Positions 8,282-17,097 of a DNA stretch of 64,000 bases are shown one piece after another. Below the pieces are notes generated by a model, which made no database searches, had not been told where the DNA came from, and saw only the letters and a list, made by a program, of their open reading frames with translations. The first letter of the stretch is position 1; each line of letters starts with the position of its first letter. The DNA comes from an uncultured Lachnospiraceae bacterium (GTDB lineage: Bacteria > Bacillota > Clostridia > Lachnospirales > Lachnospiraceae): NCBI GenBank assembly GCA_951801955.1, contig CATOOV010000006.1, forward strand, positions 16,351 through 80,350, in the 5' to 3' direction. The translations under genes and the position numbers were made by a program.

Positions 8282-9310
8282 CTACCGCTGCACACGGCCC
8301 GATGCGTCACCGCCTGCTAATTTCAGTACTTCATCTGTAGAGACCAGATTAAAGTCCCCTTCAATGGAATGTTTCAAACAGGAAGCTGCAACAGCAAACT
8401 CGATTACTTTCTGTGGAGCATAGCCCATCAAAGTAGCAGCGATCAGTCCGCCTCCAAAGCTGTCACCGCCTCCTACCCTGTCAACAATGTGCATGTGGTA
8501 TTTTCGGCTGAAATAGTACTCGGCTCCGTCGTAGAGCATAGCGGACCAATCGTTATCATTGGCGGAAATGGATTCTCGAAGTGTGATGGCAACTTTTGAA
8601 AATCCAAAACGATCTTTTAATTGTTTTGCTACATCCTTATATCCTTCATGGTTGACAGTTCCGGCTGTAACATCTGTGTTGGCAGCATGGATGCCAAATA
8701 CATCGGAGGCGTCTTCTTCGTTAGCAATACATACATCTACATATTGGCAGAGTTTCTCCATAACCAGTCCGGCTTTTTCTTTACTCCACAGCTTATTGCG
8801 GTAGTTCAGGTCACAAGAGATGGTAAGCCCTGCGTCTTTTGCAGCGTGACATGCCATAAGACATAAGTCAGCAAGGGTATCGTTTAAAGCTGGAGTAATT
8901 CCTGTAAAATGAAACCAATCGGCGCCTGCAAAAATTTCTTTCCAACAGAAATCCTCTGAGGAAGCTGTGGCAAGGGAGGAGCCAGAACGGTCATAAATTA
9001 CCTTGGAAGGTCTTTGGGAGGCTCCTTTTTCCAGATAATAAATACCGATACGACTGCCTCCCCTAGCAATAAAAGAAGTATCTACGCCGTATTTTCGCAA
9101 TGCATTGATGCCTGCCTGCCCAATTTCGTGTGATGGCAGCCTGGTTACAAATACAGAGTGAAAGCCATAATTTGCCAAGGAAACACAGACGTTGGCTTCC
9201 CCACCTCCATAGGTTGCCCCAAAGGTATCAGCCTGTACAAAGCGATGATATCCTTCCGGGGCGAGCCGCAGCATTAATTCCCCGAAGGTAATTACTTTTT
9301 TCCCATTCAT
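8282..9310 (-). CDS. kdgK: 2-dehydro-3-deoxygluconokinase, PfkB family
   Basis: This 342-residue sugar kinase of the ribokinase/PfkB family probably phosphorylates 2-keto-3-deoxygluconate to KDPG. Seen motifs are the N-terminal GELMLRLAPEG, the glycine pair GGGEANV and the C-terminal signature DRVGGGDSFGGGL, which has GGGD where GAGD is common. The next gene upstream on this strand is KDPG aldolase, which makes the assignment much stronger than the kinase fold alone. Together they finish uronate or pectin-sugar breakdown to pyruvate and glyceraldehyde 3-phosphate. AGGAGAA lies before the ATG. Confidence 0.88.
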   Translation of the reverse strand: MNGKKVITFGELMLRLAPEGYHRFVQADTFGATYGGGEANVCVSLANYGFHSVFVTRLPSHEIGQAGINALRKYGVDTSFIARGGSRIGIYYLEKGASQRPSKVIYDRSGSSLATASSEDFCWKEIFAGADWFHFTGITPALNDTLADLCLMACHAAKDAGLTISCDLNYRNKLWSKEKAGLVMEKLCQYVDVCIANEEDASDVFGIHAANTDVTAGTVNHEGYKDVAKQLKDRFGFSKVAITLRESISANDNDWSAMLYDGAEYYFSRKYHMHIVDRVGGGDSFGGGLIAATLMGYAPQKVIEFAVAASCLKHSIEGDFNLVSTDEVLKLAGGDASGRVQR

Positions 9311-9340
9311 AATGTTCTCCTTTTCAGTTTAAGAATGTTT

Positions 9341-9520
9341 TAGGCAATTGCGAAACTCAATCATTTTAGAAATTTCATATACAATTCAAAAAATTTAAGG
9401 AGAAATATTTGTATATAATTGTATGAATTATATATAAAATTTTGATAATTTATCAGTTTCGCAATTACCTATTAAGAATGTTTCGAATCTTGAAAAACTC
9501 AATAAACCTTTCAAGATTCG
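9341..9520. repeat. Inverted repeats between kdgA and kdgK
   Basis: Arms TAGGCAATTGCGAAACT (9341-9357) and AGTTTCGCAATTACCTA (9455-9471) bracket an AT-rich core of about 100 bases. A second perfect stem CGAATCTTGAAA / TTTCAAGATTCG lies at 9484-9495 / 9509-9520, nearer the kdgA stop. They may end or attenuate transcription between the two genes, or be a small inserted element. Confidence 0.6.
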
Positions 9521-9546
9521 ATCGCGGGTCAGGCGCTGGATTCGGG

Positions 9547-10176
9547 TCAGTTGCGGACTGTACGCACTGCTTCCTCAGTAAGCCTTTGAATCTCATCAAA
9601 CTTTCCGTCTTTGATCAGATCTTCCTTTACCATCCAGGTTCCGCCGCATGCCGTAACCCGATCATTTGCAAGGTAGGTATGCAGGTTACTCAGATTGATT
9701 CCTCCAGTGGGCATAAAGCGGACTTGGGGATAAGGGGCAGACAATGCCTTAATCATTTCCAACCCTCCAGATGCTTCCGCCGGGAAAAATTTTAACAGTG
9801 TAAGCCCAAACGTAAGGGCTGCCTCGATATCGCTGGGGTTGTTAATTCCTGGAAAAATAGGATATTTCTTTTTGATACAATGTTTGACCACAGCAGGGTT
9901 AAATCCTGGGCTTACAATAAATTTTGCTCCTGCTTTCATTGCAAGATCTGCATGGGCAGGGGTAAGGACTGTTCCTGCCCCGATCAGCATATCTGGAAAT
10001 TCCTTGGACATGATACGGATGCAGTCGGCGGCAACCTCTGTACGGAATGTAATTTCAGCGCAGGGAAGCCCTCCATTGCACAAAGCCTGTGCCAAAGGTT
10101 TTGCTTCTGTTGTATCGTGCAGGACTACGACAGGTATAATACGGGTAAGTGATAATTGTTCTGTAATTTTATCCAT
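9547..10176 (-). CDS. kdgA: KDPG / 4-hydroxy-2-oxoglutarate aldolase
   Basis: This 209-residue class I aldolase splits 2-keto-3-deoxy-6-phosphogluconate into pyruvate and glyceraldehyde 3-phosphate. The family glutamate lies in CAEITFRT, the Schiff-base lysine probably in LKFFPAE and the phosphate-binding loop in FMPTGGIN. The length matches the family. It is followed on the minus strand by kdgK after 236 bases that hold inverted repeats. A small unknown gene ends 11 bases upstream, so kdgA is the second gene of the transcript. Its ribosome binding site AAGGAGG lies in that short gap. Confidence 0.93.
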   Translation of the reverse strand: MDKITEQLSLTRIIPVVVLHDTTEAKPLAQALCNGGLPCAEITFRTEVAADCIRIMSKEFPDMLIGAGTVLTPAHADLAMKAGAKFIVSPGFNPAVVKHCIKKKYPIFPGINNPSDIEAALTFGLTLLKFFPAEASGGLEMIKALSAPYPQVRFMPTGGINLSNLHTYLANDRVTACGGTWMVKEDLIKDGKFDEIQRLTEEAVRTVRN

Positions 10177-10187
10177 GGGAAACCTCC

Positions 10188-10424
10188 TTATGCCCTGTCA
10201 AAATGGCTTTGTGTTGAATCAGAAGAAGTTGACAACAGGACAGGTGGTGTTACGGGAATATCCAAAACATCTCTCGTGAAAGGAGCATGGACACTGCTGC
10301 CAGATTGATTGCCAGTATCATCATGGATATCATTTTGTGCATGGGTGATGCCTGCATCTTGCGGCAGGTCAATTTCTGGAATATTACCATCATCGTAGAT
10401 GTTTTTTGTATCTTTTTGACTCAT
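10188..10424 (-). CDS. Small hydrophilic protein of unknown function upstream of kdgA
   Basis: I do not recognise this 78-residue protein. It is acidic, rich in Asp, Ser, Thr and Pro, and has no hydrophobic segment, so it is probably disordered. A clear AGAGGAG lies 8 bases before the ATG, and the stop is only 11 bases from kdgA, which argues for a real, co-transcribed gene. Its start region is preceded by an AT-rich palindrome and a repeat pair. It may be lineage-specific; comparative data would decide whether it is truly translated. Confidence 0.5.
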   Translation of the reverse strand: MSQKDTKNIYDDGNIPEIDLPQDAGITHAQNDIHDDTGNQSGSSVHAPFTRDVLDIPVTPPVLLSTSSDSTQSHFDRA

Positions 10425-10482
10425 AAATGAATCTCCTCTCTGAAAGTATATTATAAATCATTGCAGAGCTGTTGCATTCTCA

Positions 10483-10532
10483 AAATTTCAGATACAGTTA
10501 AATACAAAATTTTTTAATTGTATCTGAAATTT
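10483..10532. repeat. AT-rich palindrome
   Basis: AAATTTCAGATACAGTTAA (10483-10501) pairs with 10514-10532 with one mismatch, leaving a 12-base loop. A related but weaker AT-rich palindrome lies in the core of the element at 9341-9471. Confidence 0.6.
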
Positions 10533-10540
10533 CTCAAATA

Positions 10541-10632
10541 ATACCCCAATGGCACCCCATGACTGTCCCACCGTTTTATAAGGTATAGCCAATGACGCCC
10601 CATTATGACCATTCGGTCGTTTCATAAGGTAT
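10541..10632 (-). repeat. Tandem pair of the 45-bp dispersed repeat
   Basis: Read on the minus strand there are two diverged copies head to tail, each starting ATACCTTAT and ending near a GGGGY run. They belong to the same family as the in-frame copies in purF. They lie in the 391-base gap before the response regulator gene; the rest of that gap shows only the palindrome at 10483-10532 and a possible -10 box TATAAT at 10777-10782. Confidence 0.75.
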
Positions 10633-10815
10633 CGGATTTCGCAATTTATGAACTGCTTTAAGGTAGTATGTATCAAACATTGGAATTTATACTAGAAATT
10701 AAGATTTCAGAATCTTCTTATGAAATATTTAAGTTTTTTTAAGAAATTTATTGAGTTTTATTTTTGAAATCCATATTATAATGACAGAGTAAAAAAGGAA
10801 TAGGAGCAAAAGAAT

Positions 10816-11520
10816 ATGCAACGACAGACAATTCTGGTGGTGGATGACAATAAAGAAATTGTGTTTTCCCTGGGAAAGCTTTTGGAGTATGAGGGTTATC
10901 AAGTGTTAAAGGCTTATGATGGCCTTGAGGCATTGGAGGTACTAAAAGACAATCCTGTAGATCTGATTCTTTTGGATGTAATGATGCCAAGGCTTAATGG
11001 CTTGTCAGCCTTGATGAAAATTCGAGAATATAATAGGATTCCAGTGATTATTCTTTCTGCAAAGACACAAGAGAGCGATAAGGTGTCAGGGCTTGTGATG
11101 GGGGCAGATGACTATATGGAAAAGCCCTATAATCCGGCAGAACTTACTGCAAGGGTAGCTGCGCAGCTTCGGCGTTACCATACTTGGGGAGGGAGCGCAC
11201 CCCAGGCAGAAGAGGAGCAGTTGGTCAATGGAGGCGTTGTATTGGACAAGCAGACAAAGAAGGCCATTGTAGATGGTGCAGAAGTAAAACTGACCGCTAC
11301 AGAGTATAAGATTTTAGAGCTTTTGATGGAACATCCAGGACAGGTGTTTTCTGCAGAAAAGATTTATGAACGGGTATGGAAAGAATTGGCGACAGGGGCA
11401 GTGGAAAATACAGTTATGGTACATATCCGGCATATCCGGGAAAAACTTGAAATTGATACCAAAAATCCAAAATATGTAAAGGTGGTGTGGGGAATTGGAT
11501 ACAAAATGGAAAAATACTGA
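10816..11520 (+). CDS. OmpR-family response regulator
   Basis: This 234-residue two-domain regulator has a receiver domain (residues about 5-118) and a winged-helix DNA-binding domain (about 140-232). The acidic pocket is visible as VVDDN, the phosphorylated aspartate is in LILLDVMMP, and the conserved lysine is in MEKPYNP. The C-terminal domain has the usual TATEYKILELL and VENTVMVHIRHIREK. AATAGGAG precedes the ATG. Its sensor kinase overlaps the 3' end, so the two form an operon. The signal and target genes are unknown; the SCIFF genes follow downstream but have their own promoter. Confidence 0.93.
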   Translation: MQRQTILVVDDNKEIVFSLGKLLEYEGYQVLKAYDGLEALEVLKDNPVDLILLDVMMPRLNGLSALMKIREYNRIPVIILSAKTQESDKVSGLVMGADDYMEKPYNPAELTARVAAQLRRYHTWGGSAPQAEEEQLVNGGVVLDKQTKKAIVDGAEVKLTATEYKILELLMEHPGQVFSAEKIYERVWKELATGAVENTVMVHIRHIREKLEIDTKNPKYVKVVWGIGYKMEKY

Positions 11521-12736
11521 TGTGAAAAAAAAATCTGGCATTTGGATTCGCAAAATAATAAATAGAAAAGAATTCCGATTACTGCCTGGGGCAGGCGGGT
11601 GTATCTTAGGAATATTTCTTCTTATGGACTTGTATTATAGTCATTATCTCACTACGAAGTATGCACTCACAAGGGGATTTTTTTTAAACCTCAGCCTGGG
11701 AATCGGACTATGGGGGAGCATTGGTTTCCTTCTTTATTTTCAGAACCGGGCATGGCAGCCAGTCTATGAAGAATTTTACCAGGAATGGAAAGAAAAATTG
11801 AGAAAACAGCAGATTTATCTCTGTGTGCTTGCAGCAATGCTGTTAGGGGCTGCGGTAAAGTATTTTGATTATATGTGCCAATATTATTGGAGGTTTGCCA
11901 ATTACAGTACAGGGTATGTCATGGTCGGGACTGTGATTGTCCAGTGGATCGTATGTGAGATCATGATATTATCTTTTATGAAGCAGAAGTTAGACAATTA
12001 TATGGAAGCTATGGGTCAGATTAACCAAAAAAATTTAGAAGCGGCACTGCGCAGTGAGCAGATGAAAGTTGATTTGATCTCCAATGTGTCCCATGATTTA
12101 AAGACTCCCTTGACTTCCATGGTAGGATATCTGGAATTGATGAAAAAAGAAGAATTGACAGATGTCCTCAGTGATTATACAGAGGTGCTTTCTAGGAAAG
12201 CACAGAAATTAAAGGAAATGATTGACAGCCTTTTTGATTTGGCTAAGACCAGCAGTGGAAATGTAGAATTGAAAATGGAGCCGATGGAGATGAATCGCCT
12301 GATTGAACAGGTACAGGCAGATATGGAAGATCGAATCCGGGACAGCCATAGGGAATTAGTACTGATACTGTCAAAGGAGGATACGAGCTTTATCGCAGAC
12401 AGCAGTTATATGTATCGAATCTGCCAGAATTTATTGGAAAATGCCCTGAAATATTCCATGGAAAATACGAGAGTTTTTTTGAAAACAGCAGTGCGGGCAG
12501 AGACGGATTTATCAAAAAAAGTGCGGTTTGAGATTACAAATACGGCTGGTTATCCCATGGAATTTACCAATGACCAAATTGTGGAACGGTTTGTTCGGGG
12601 AGATGAATCCAGGACTACGGATGGAAATGGGCTGGGACTTGCCATTGTCAATACATATACGGCAGCTTTAGGAGGAAATTTTGAGGTGAATATTGATTGT
12701 GACCAGTTCAAAGCCATAGTAGAATTTTTGAAATAA
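11495..12736 (+). CDS. Sensor histidine kinase
   Basis: This roughly 413-residue membrane kinase is the partner of the response regulator before it. It has about four hydrophobic segments in the first 165 residues, a short coiled linker, the H-box VSHDLKTPLTSM and the C-terminal ATPase with ENALKYS and the G-box GNGLGLAIV. No HAMP or PAS domain is evident. The start is uncertain. TTG 11495 overlaps the regulator by 26 bases behind a G-rich run, while GTG 11522 would begin 2 bases after its stop; neither has an ideal ribosome binding site. The stimulus is not apparent. Confidence 0.9.
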   Translation: MDTKWKNTDVKKKSGIWIRKIINRKEFRLLPGAGGCILGIFLLMDLYYSHYLTTKYALTRGFFLNLSLGIGLWGSIGFLLYFQNRAWQPVYEEFYQEWKEKLRKQQIYLCVLAAMLLGAAVKYFDYMCQYYWRFANYSTGYVMVGTVIVQWIVCEIMILSFMKQKLDNYMEAMGQINQKNLEAALRSEQMKVDLISNVSHDLKTPLTSMVGYLELMKKEELTDVLSDYTEVLSRKAQKLKEMIDSLFDLAKTSSGNVELKMEPMEMNRLIEQVQADMEDRIRDSHRELVLILSKEDTSFIADSSYMYRICQNLLENALKYSMENTRVFLKTAVRAETDLSKKVRFEITNTAGYPMEFTNDQIVERFVRGDESRTTDGNGLGLAIVNTYTAALGGNFEVNIDCDQFKAIVEFLK

Positions 12737-12740
12737 TGCT

Positions 12741-12768
12741 TTGCATATGATGAAAAATATGTTATACT
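12741..12768 (+). promoter_or_regulatory. Promoter of scfA
   Basis: TTGCAT (12741-12746) and TATACT (12763-12768) are 16 bp apart, 60 bases before the SCIFF start codon. Confidence 0.6.
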
Positions 12769-12828
12769 ATGCCTGGTATTTCTGTTTTTGAAATACATAT
12801 CAGATAACTAGAAAGGAAGTAACATATT

Positions 12829-12969
12829 ATGAAACATGTAAAAACATTAAATACAAAGAAATTACAGAATACTGTGAAAAAAGGTGGCTGTGGAGAATGT
12901 CAGACTTCCTGCCAGTCTGCATGTAAAACAAGTTGCACAGTAGGAAACCAGAGTTGTGAGAACAAATAA
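12829..12969 (+). CDS. scfA: SCIFF ranthipeptide precursor
   Basis: This 46-residue peptide matches SCIFF (six cysteines in forty-five residues), the precursor of a thioether-bridged ranthipeptide conserved in Clostridia. The N-terminal leader is MKHVKTLNTKKLQ. The cysteines are at positions 21, 24, 28, 32, 36 and 43, and threonines between them (26, 34 and 37) are potential bridge acceptors. AAAGGAAG lies before the ATG. The radical-SAM maturase follows about 340 bases downstream. The role of the mature peptide is unsettled; links to quorum sensing have been proposed in other clostridia. Confidence 0.95.
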   Translation: MKHVKTLNTKKLQNTVKKGGCGECQTSCQSACKTSCTVGNQSCENK

Positions 12970-13095
12970 TTTCCAAAAAATGAGCATACCTGATAAAACG
13001 CATGAAGGCGGAAATGAGGTGTGGCAAAGGGCAGCCCTTAGGAAGCGCAGCATGGCACAGCGGGGCACCTTTTTGGGTATAGATTCGTTTACATG

Positions 13096-13120
13096 GACCG
13101 TTCGCCTCAGACGAGCGGTC
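13096..13120. other. Stem-loop between scfA and scfB
   Basis: GACCGTTCG (13096-13104) pairs with CGAGCGGTC (13112-13120) with one mismatch. No T-run follows, so it is not a clear terminator. Apart from this and the repeats at 13193-13272, the 337-base gap shows nothing recognisable. Confidence 0.45.
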
Positions 13121-13192
13121 ATTTGTGCGTTGTTTTCAGAGAGGGAATATACGTAAACGCAGGAGCAAGCCTTGATATAAGGGATATTCAAA

Positions 13193-13272
13193 GTGCCGCC
13201 CATCATGCCATCCGGCGTGCCGCAAGGTAATCCTTGGGCACCGATTATGGGCATTCGGTCGTTTCAAAAGGT
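13193..13272 (-). repeat. Tandem pair of the 45-bp dispersed repeat before scfB
   Basis: On the minus strand this reads as two copies (cores ACGACCGAATG and ACGCCGGATGGCATGATGGG) of the family found in purF. It ends 34 bases before the scfB start. The scfB frame stays open through it, which makes an ORF caller extend scfB by 38 false residues. Confidence 0.75.
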
Positions 13273-13306
13273 ATGTCAAAAGAGAAGTGAAAGAGAGGAA
13301 TTAGCA

Positions 13307-14665
13307 GTGGTTCACCAATATAAGAACAATGGTTATAACATTGTTTTAGATGTGAACAGCGGGGCGGTGCATGTGGTGGATGATGTAACCTATGATGTAA
13401 TTCCCCTGTTTGAGTCAAGTACAAAAGAACAAATCATCCAAAAATTAAAAGATGTCTATCCAGAGGGGGAAATTGCAGAGAGTTATGATGAAGTGAAGGA
13501 ACTTGTTTCAAATGGCAGCCTGTTTACAAAAGATGAATATGAGGGATATATTGACCAATTTAAGACAAGGCCTACCGTTGTAAAAGCATTGTGCCTGCAT
13601 ATTGCCCATGACTGCAACCTTGCATGCCGCTATTGTTTTGCGGAGGAAGGGGAGTACCATGGAAGAAAGGAATTGATGTCTTTTGAAGTGGGAAAGGCGG
13701 CGTTGGATTTTTTAATTGCCAACTCTTCAAACCGAAAAAATCTTGAAGTAGATTTCTTCGGGGGAGAGCCGCTTTTGAATTTTGACGTGGTAAAGCAGTT
13801 GGTGGCATATGGAAGGGAACAGGAAATATTACACAACAAGAAATTCCGCTTTACCCTTACCACCAATGGAGTGCTTCTAAATGATGAAATTATGGAATTT
13901 GCCAACCAAGAGATGGACAACGTGGTGTTAAGTATTGACGGCAGAAAAGAAGTACATGACAAAATGAGGCCCTTTTCTAAGGGAGCAGGCAGTTATGATT
14001 TGATTGTACCCAAATTTCAGAAATTTGCAGACAGCAGAAATCAAGAAAGATATTATGTGCGGGGAACATTTACCCGGAATAATTTGGATTTTTCAAAAGA
14101 TGTATTACATCTTGCAGATCTCGGATTTCAGCAGATTTCTGTGGAACCTGTAGTAGCGCAGCCAGAAGAAGGTTATGCACTGCGGGAAGAAGATCTGCCT
14201 TTGCTGTTCGAAGAATATGACAAACTTGCCGCTGAGATGCTTCGCCGTAATAAAGAAGGGAAAGGATTTCAATTTTTTCATTTTATGATTGATTTGGAAG
14301 GCGGTCCTTGTGTGGCAAAGCGTTTGTCAGGATGTGGTTCTGGTACAGAATATTTGGCAGTAACACCCTGGGGAGATTTCTACCCCTGCCATCAGTTTGT
14401 GGGGGATGATGCATTTCTTATGGGAAACGTTACAGAAGGTGTCAATCATCTGGACTTACAGAAGAAGTTTCAGGGATGTAATGTCTATGCAAAAGAAAAA
14501 TGCAGGAACTGTTTTGCAAAATTCTATTGCAGCGGCGGCTGCGCGGCAAATTCATATCATTTCCATGGCAATATTACCGATGTTTATGATATTGGCTGCC
14601 AACTGCAGAAAAAAAGGATTGAGTGTGCCATTATGATGAAAGCAGCAATGGCAGAAGAAGAGTAA
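13307..14665 (+). CDS. scfB: SCIFF radical-SAM/SPASM maturase
   Basis: This 452-residue enzyme installs thioether links between cysteines and other residues of the SCIFF peptide. The N-terminal region (HQYKNNGYNIVLD) is the precursor-recognition part typical of this family. The radical-SAM cluster motif CNLACRYC gives cysteines 103, 107 and 110, followed by FFGGEPLL. The C-terminal SPASM region carries cysteines in GCGSGTEYL, YPCHQF, CRNCF and YCSGGCAAN for auxiliary iron-sulfur clusters. I chose GTG 13307 because AGAGAGGA lies 7 bases upstream and relatives begin at this point. The longer frame upstream is a repeat. Confidence 0.95.
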   Translation: MVHQYKNNGYNIVLDVNSGAVHVVDDVTYDVIPLFESSTKEQIIQKLKDVYPEGEIAESYDEVKELVSNGSLFTKDEYEGYIDQFKTRPTVVKALCLHIAHDCNLACRYCFAEEGEYHGRKELMSFEVGKAALDFLIANSSNRKNLEVDFFGGEPLLNFDVVKQLVAYGREQEILHNKKFRFTLTTNGVLLNDEIMEFANQEMDNVVLSIDGRKEVHDKMRPFSKGAGSYDLIVPKFQKFADSRNQERYYVRGTFTRNNLDFSKDVLHLADLGFQQISVEPVVAQPEEGYALREEDLPLLFEEYDKLAAEMLRRNKEGKGFQFFHFMIDLEGGPCVAKRLSGCGSGTEYLAVTPWGDFYPCHQFVGDDAFLMGNVTEGVNHLDLQKKFQGCNVYAKEKCRNCFAKFYCSGGCAANSYHFHGNITDVYDIGCQLQKKRIECAIMMKAAMAEEE

Positions 14666-14679
14666 GTGGAATGGGAATG

Positions 14680-14697
14680 GAAAGCGTGCACGCTTTC
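14680..14697. other. Perfect palindrome after scfB
   Basis: GAAAGCGTGCACGCTTTC lies 15 bases after the scfB stop. It may be a weak terminator or an mRNA 3' end hairpin before secDF. Confidence 0.45.
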
Positions 14698-14838
14698 TGG
14701 GAACAAAAAAGTCCGGGCACAGCGAGGCTGTATGTTCTGGTAAAGAGAAAAATAAGAGAGGATAAAGAGTGGAAGAACTTGTTAATTCTTTCGCTAACTA
14801 CCTGTTTGTGCTGAAAAATGCACAGAATGGAGGAAATC

Positions 14839-16983
14839 ATGAAAAAAGGCAAAGCTTTGGGGATTTTGGTTCTTATTTTGGCTATTATGGCAGGGATGTC
14901 CTGGTATGCTGGAACCATCGTCTCAACGGTTGGCATAGGAGAGAACCGTAACATTAAGCTGGGACTCGACCTTGCGGGAGGTGTCAGCATCACCTACAAA
15001 GCGGTGGATGAAAATCCATCAGAAGAAGACATGAGCGATACTGTCTACAAGCTGCAGAAGCGTGTGGAAACTTACAGCACAGAGGCAAGCGTATACCAGG
15101 AAGGAAATGACAGGATTAACATTGAAATTCCAGGCGTCTCTGATGCGAACTCTATTTTAGAAGAACTGGGAAAACCTGGTTCTATGGAATTTCAAAATGA
15201 AGATGGTGAAACCCTTCTGACAGGTACTGACATCCAAAATGCCCAGGCAGCAACCTATAAAAATGAGATGGGCAATACGGAATATATTGTGGAATTGACC
15301 TTGACAGATGAGGGAGCGGTAAAATTTGAAGAGGCGACCTCGGCAAACGTAGGAAAGAGTATGCCTATCGTATACGATGGGGAGATTATCAGCAGCCCCC
15401 AGGTAAAATCAGCCATCAGCGGAGGAACAGCACAGATTGATGGCATGGAGAGTTTTGAAGCAGCAGAAGAGCTTGCCTCCACCATTCGTATCGGTTCCCT
15501 GTCCCTGGAACTGGAAGAGTTACATTCCAAGGTAGTAGGCGCACAGCTTGGGGAAGAGGCGATTTCCACCAGTTTGAAGGCAGCGGCAATTGGTCTGGGA
15601 CTGGTCATGCTCTTTATGATTGTCGTATACCTTTTGCCTGGGTTCACAGCAAGTTTGGCATTGATCTTATATTCTGCCCTGACAATTTATGCCCTGTGGA
15701 TTTTTGATATTACACTGACGCTGCCTGGTATTGCAGGTATTATCTTATCAATCGGTATGGCGGTAGATGCCAATGTCATTATTTTTGCCCGTATCCGTGA
15801 GGAAATTGCAGCGGGAAAAACAGTAAACACTGCAATGAAACTTGGATATGAAAAAGCATTGTCTGCGATTGTGGATGGAAATATCACCACATTGATTGCA
15901 GCAGTTGTGCTTGGACTTCGGGGTTCTGGCTCTGTCAAGGGGTTTGCGTACACCTTGGGCATTGGTATTGTATTGTCCATGTTTACAGCGCTGGTTGTAA
16001 CCCGGTGGCTGATGAAATGTTTTTATGCATTGGGCTTACAGGATGCAAAATTTTATGGTGCAGCAAAGAAACTCAATATCATCAATTTCCTGGGTAAGAA
16101 AGCGATCTTTTTTGCATTATCCCTGATTATGATTGTAGCAGGATTTGTGGGAATGGGAATTAACAGCGCCAAGGATGGCAATATCTTAAATTACAGTTTG
16201 GATTTCGTGGGAGGAACTTCCACTACAGTTACTTTTAATGAGGATTATACCATTGCACAGATTGATGAGAAGATTGTGCCTGTGGTAGAGAAAGTTACCA
16301 ATGATCCCAATGTCCAGACCCAGAAAGTAGAGGGGACCAAACAAGTTGTAATTAAGACGCGCTCCTTGGAGTTGGACGAGCGTGAAGCATTGAACCAGGC
16401 TTTGATTGATGAATTTAAGGTCAAGGAAGATGGAATTACAGCGGAGAATATCAGTTCCACCGTAAGTTCTGAAATGAAATCAGATGCAATCTGGGCAGTG
16501 GTGATCGCAACCATCTGTATGTTGATTTATATTTGGTTCCGTTTTAAGGATATTCGTTTTGCAGGCAGTTCTGTCATTGCACTGCTCCATGATGTATTGG
16601 TAGTGCTTGCATTTTATGCGATTGTAAGGATTTCTGTAGGAAATACATTTATTGCTTGTATGCTGACCATTGTGGGATACTCGATCAATGCGACGATCGT
16701 AATTTTTGACCGTATCCGCGAAAATCTGGGAGGTTCCAAGAAAAAAGACCCAGAAGCCCTGATGGAGATTGCCAACAGAAGTATCACCCAGACGCTGACC
16801 AGAAGTATCAATACCTCGTTGACTACATTTATTATGGTATTTATGCTGTTTATTTTAGGCGTAAGTTCTATTCGGGAATTTGCGCTTCCATTGATGGCAG
16901 GTATTATCTGCGGTGCATATTCTTCTGTATGTATTACAGGCGCACTATGGTATGTATTTAAAGTAAAATTTGCAAAAAAATAA
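14839..16983 (+). CDS. secDF: Fused SecD-SecF protein export protein
   Basis: SecDF uses the proton gradient to help pull proteins through the Sec channel from outside the membrane. The single 714-residue chain holds a SecD half (first membrane segment, large external domain, then five segments with GMAVDANVIIFARIREE) and a SecF half (with DFVGGTSTTV and GYSINATIVIFDRIREN). I chose ATG 14839 with GGAGG 5 bases upstream; the in-frame ATG at 14818 lacks a good site. It follows scfB, the usual clostridial order, which has prompted the idea that SCIFF and export are linked. A strong hairpin terminator follows. Confidence 0.95.
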   Translation: MKKGKALGILVLILAIMAGMSWYAGTIVSTVGIGENRNIKLGLDLAGGVSITYKAVDENPSEEDMSDTVYKLQKRVETYSTEASVYQEGNDRINIEIPGVSDANSILEELGKPGSMEFQNEDGETLLTGTDIQNAQAATYKNEMGNTEYIVELTLTDEGAVKFEEATSANVGKSMPIVYDGEIISSPQVKSAISGGTAQIDGMESFEAAEELASTIRIGSLSLELEELHSKVVGAQLGEEAISTSLKAAAIGLGLVMLFMIVVYLLPGFTASLALILYSALTIYALWIFDITLTLPGIAGIILSIGMAVDANVIIFARIREEIAAGKTVNTAMKLGYEKALSAIVDGNITTLIAAVVLGLRGSGSVKGFAYTLGIGIVLSMFTALVVTRWLMKCFYALGLQDAKFYGAAKKLNIINFLGKKAIFFALSLIMIVAGFVGMGINSAKDGNILNYSLDFVGGTSTTVTFNEDYTIAQIDEKIVPVVEKVTNDPNVQTQKVEGTKQVVIKTRSLELDEREALNQALIDEFKVKEDGITAENISSTVSSEMKSDAIWAVVIATICMLIYIWFRFKDIRFAGSSVIALLHDVLVVLAFYAIVRISVGNTFIACMLTIVGYSINATIVIFDRIRENLGGSKKKDPEALMEIANRSITQTLTRSINTSLTTFIMVFMLFILGVSSIREFALPLMAGIICGAYSSVCITGALWYVFKVKFAKK

Positions 16984-17029
16984 AGTGCAATATTTGATTG
17001 GAGAAAGTCTTGAATTAATTTTTAACACA

Positions 17030-17070
17030 AAAATCCCAGGGGTTCTGGAAATCAGAATCCCTGGGATTTT
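17030..17070. terminator. Terminator after secDF
   Basis: An 18-bp perfect stem (17030-17047 with 17053-17070) has a GAAAT loop, an A-run on the left and a T-run on the right, so it could work in either direction. It lies between secDF and the convergent antiporter gene. Confidence 0.85.
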
Positions 17071-17097
17071 CTTGATTCTTATATAGATAATTCAGAA

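Noticed and set aside
13193..13306. N-terminal extension of ScfB
   Set aside because: The 38 extra codons are the dispersed repeat read through in frame; GTG 13307 has a good ribosome binding site and matches the usual start of the family.
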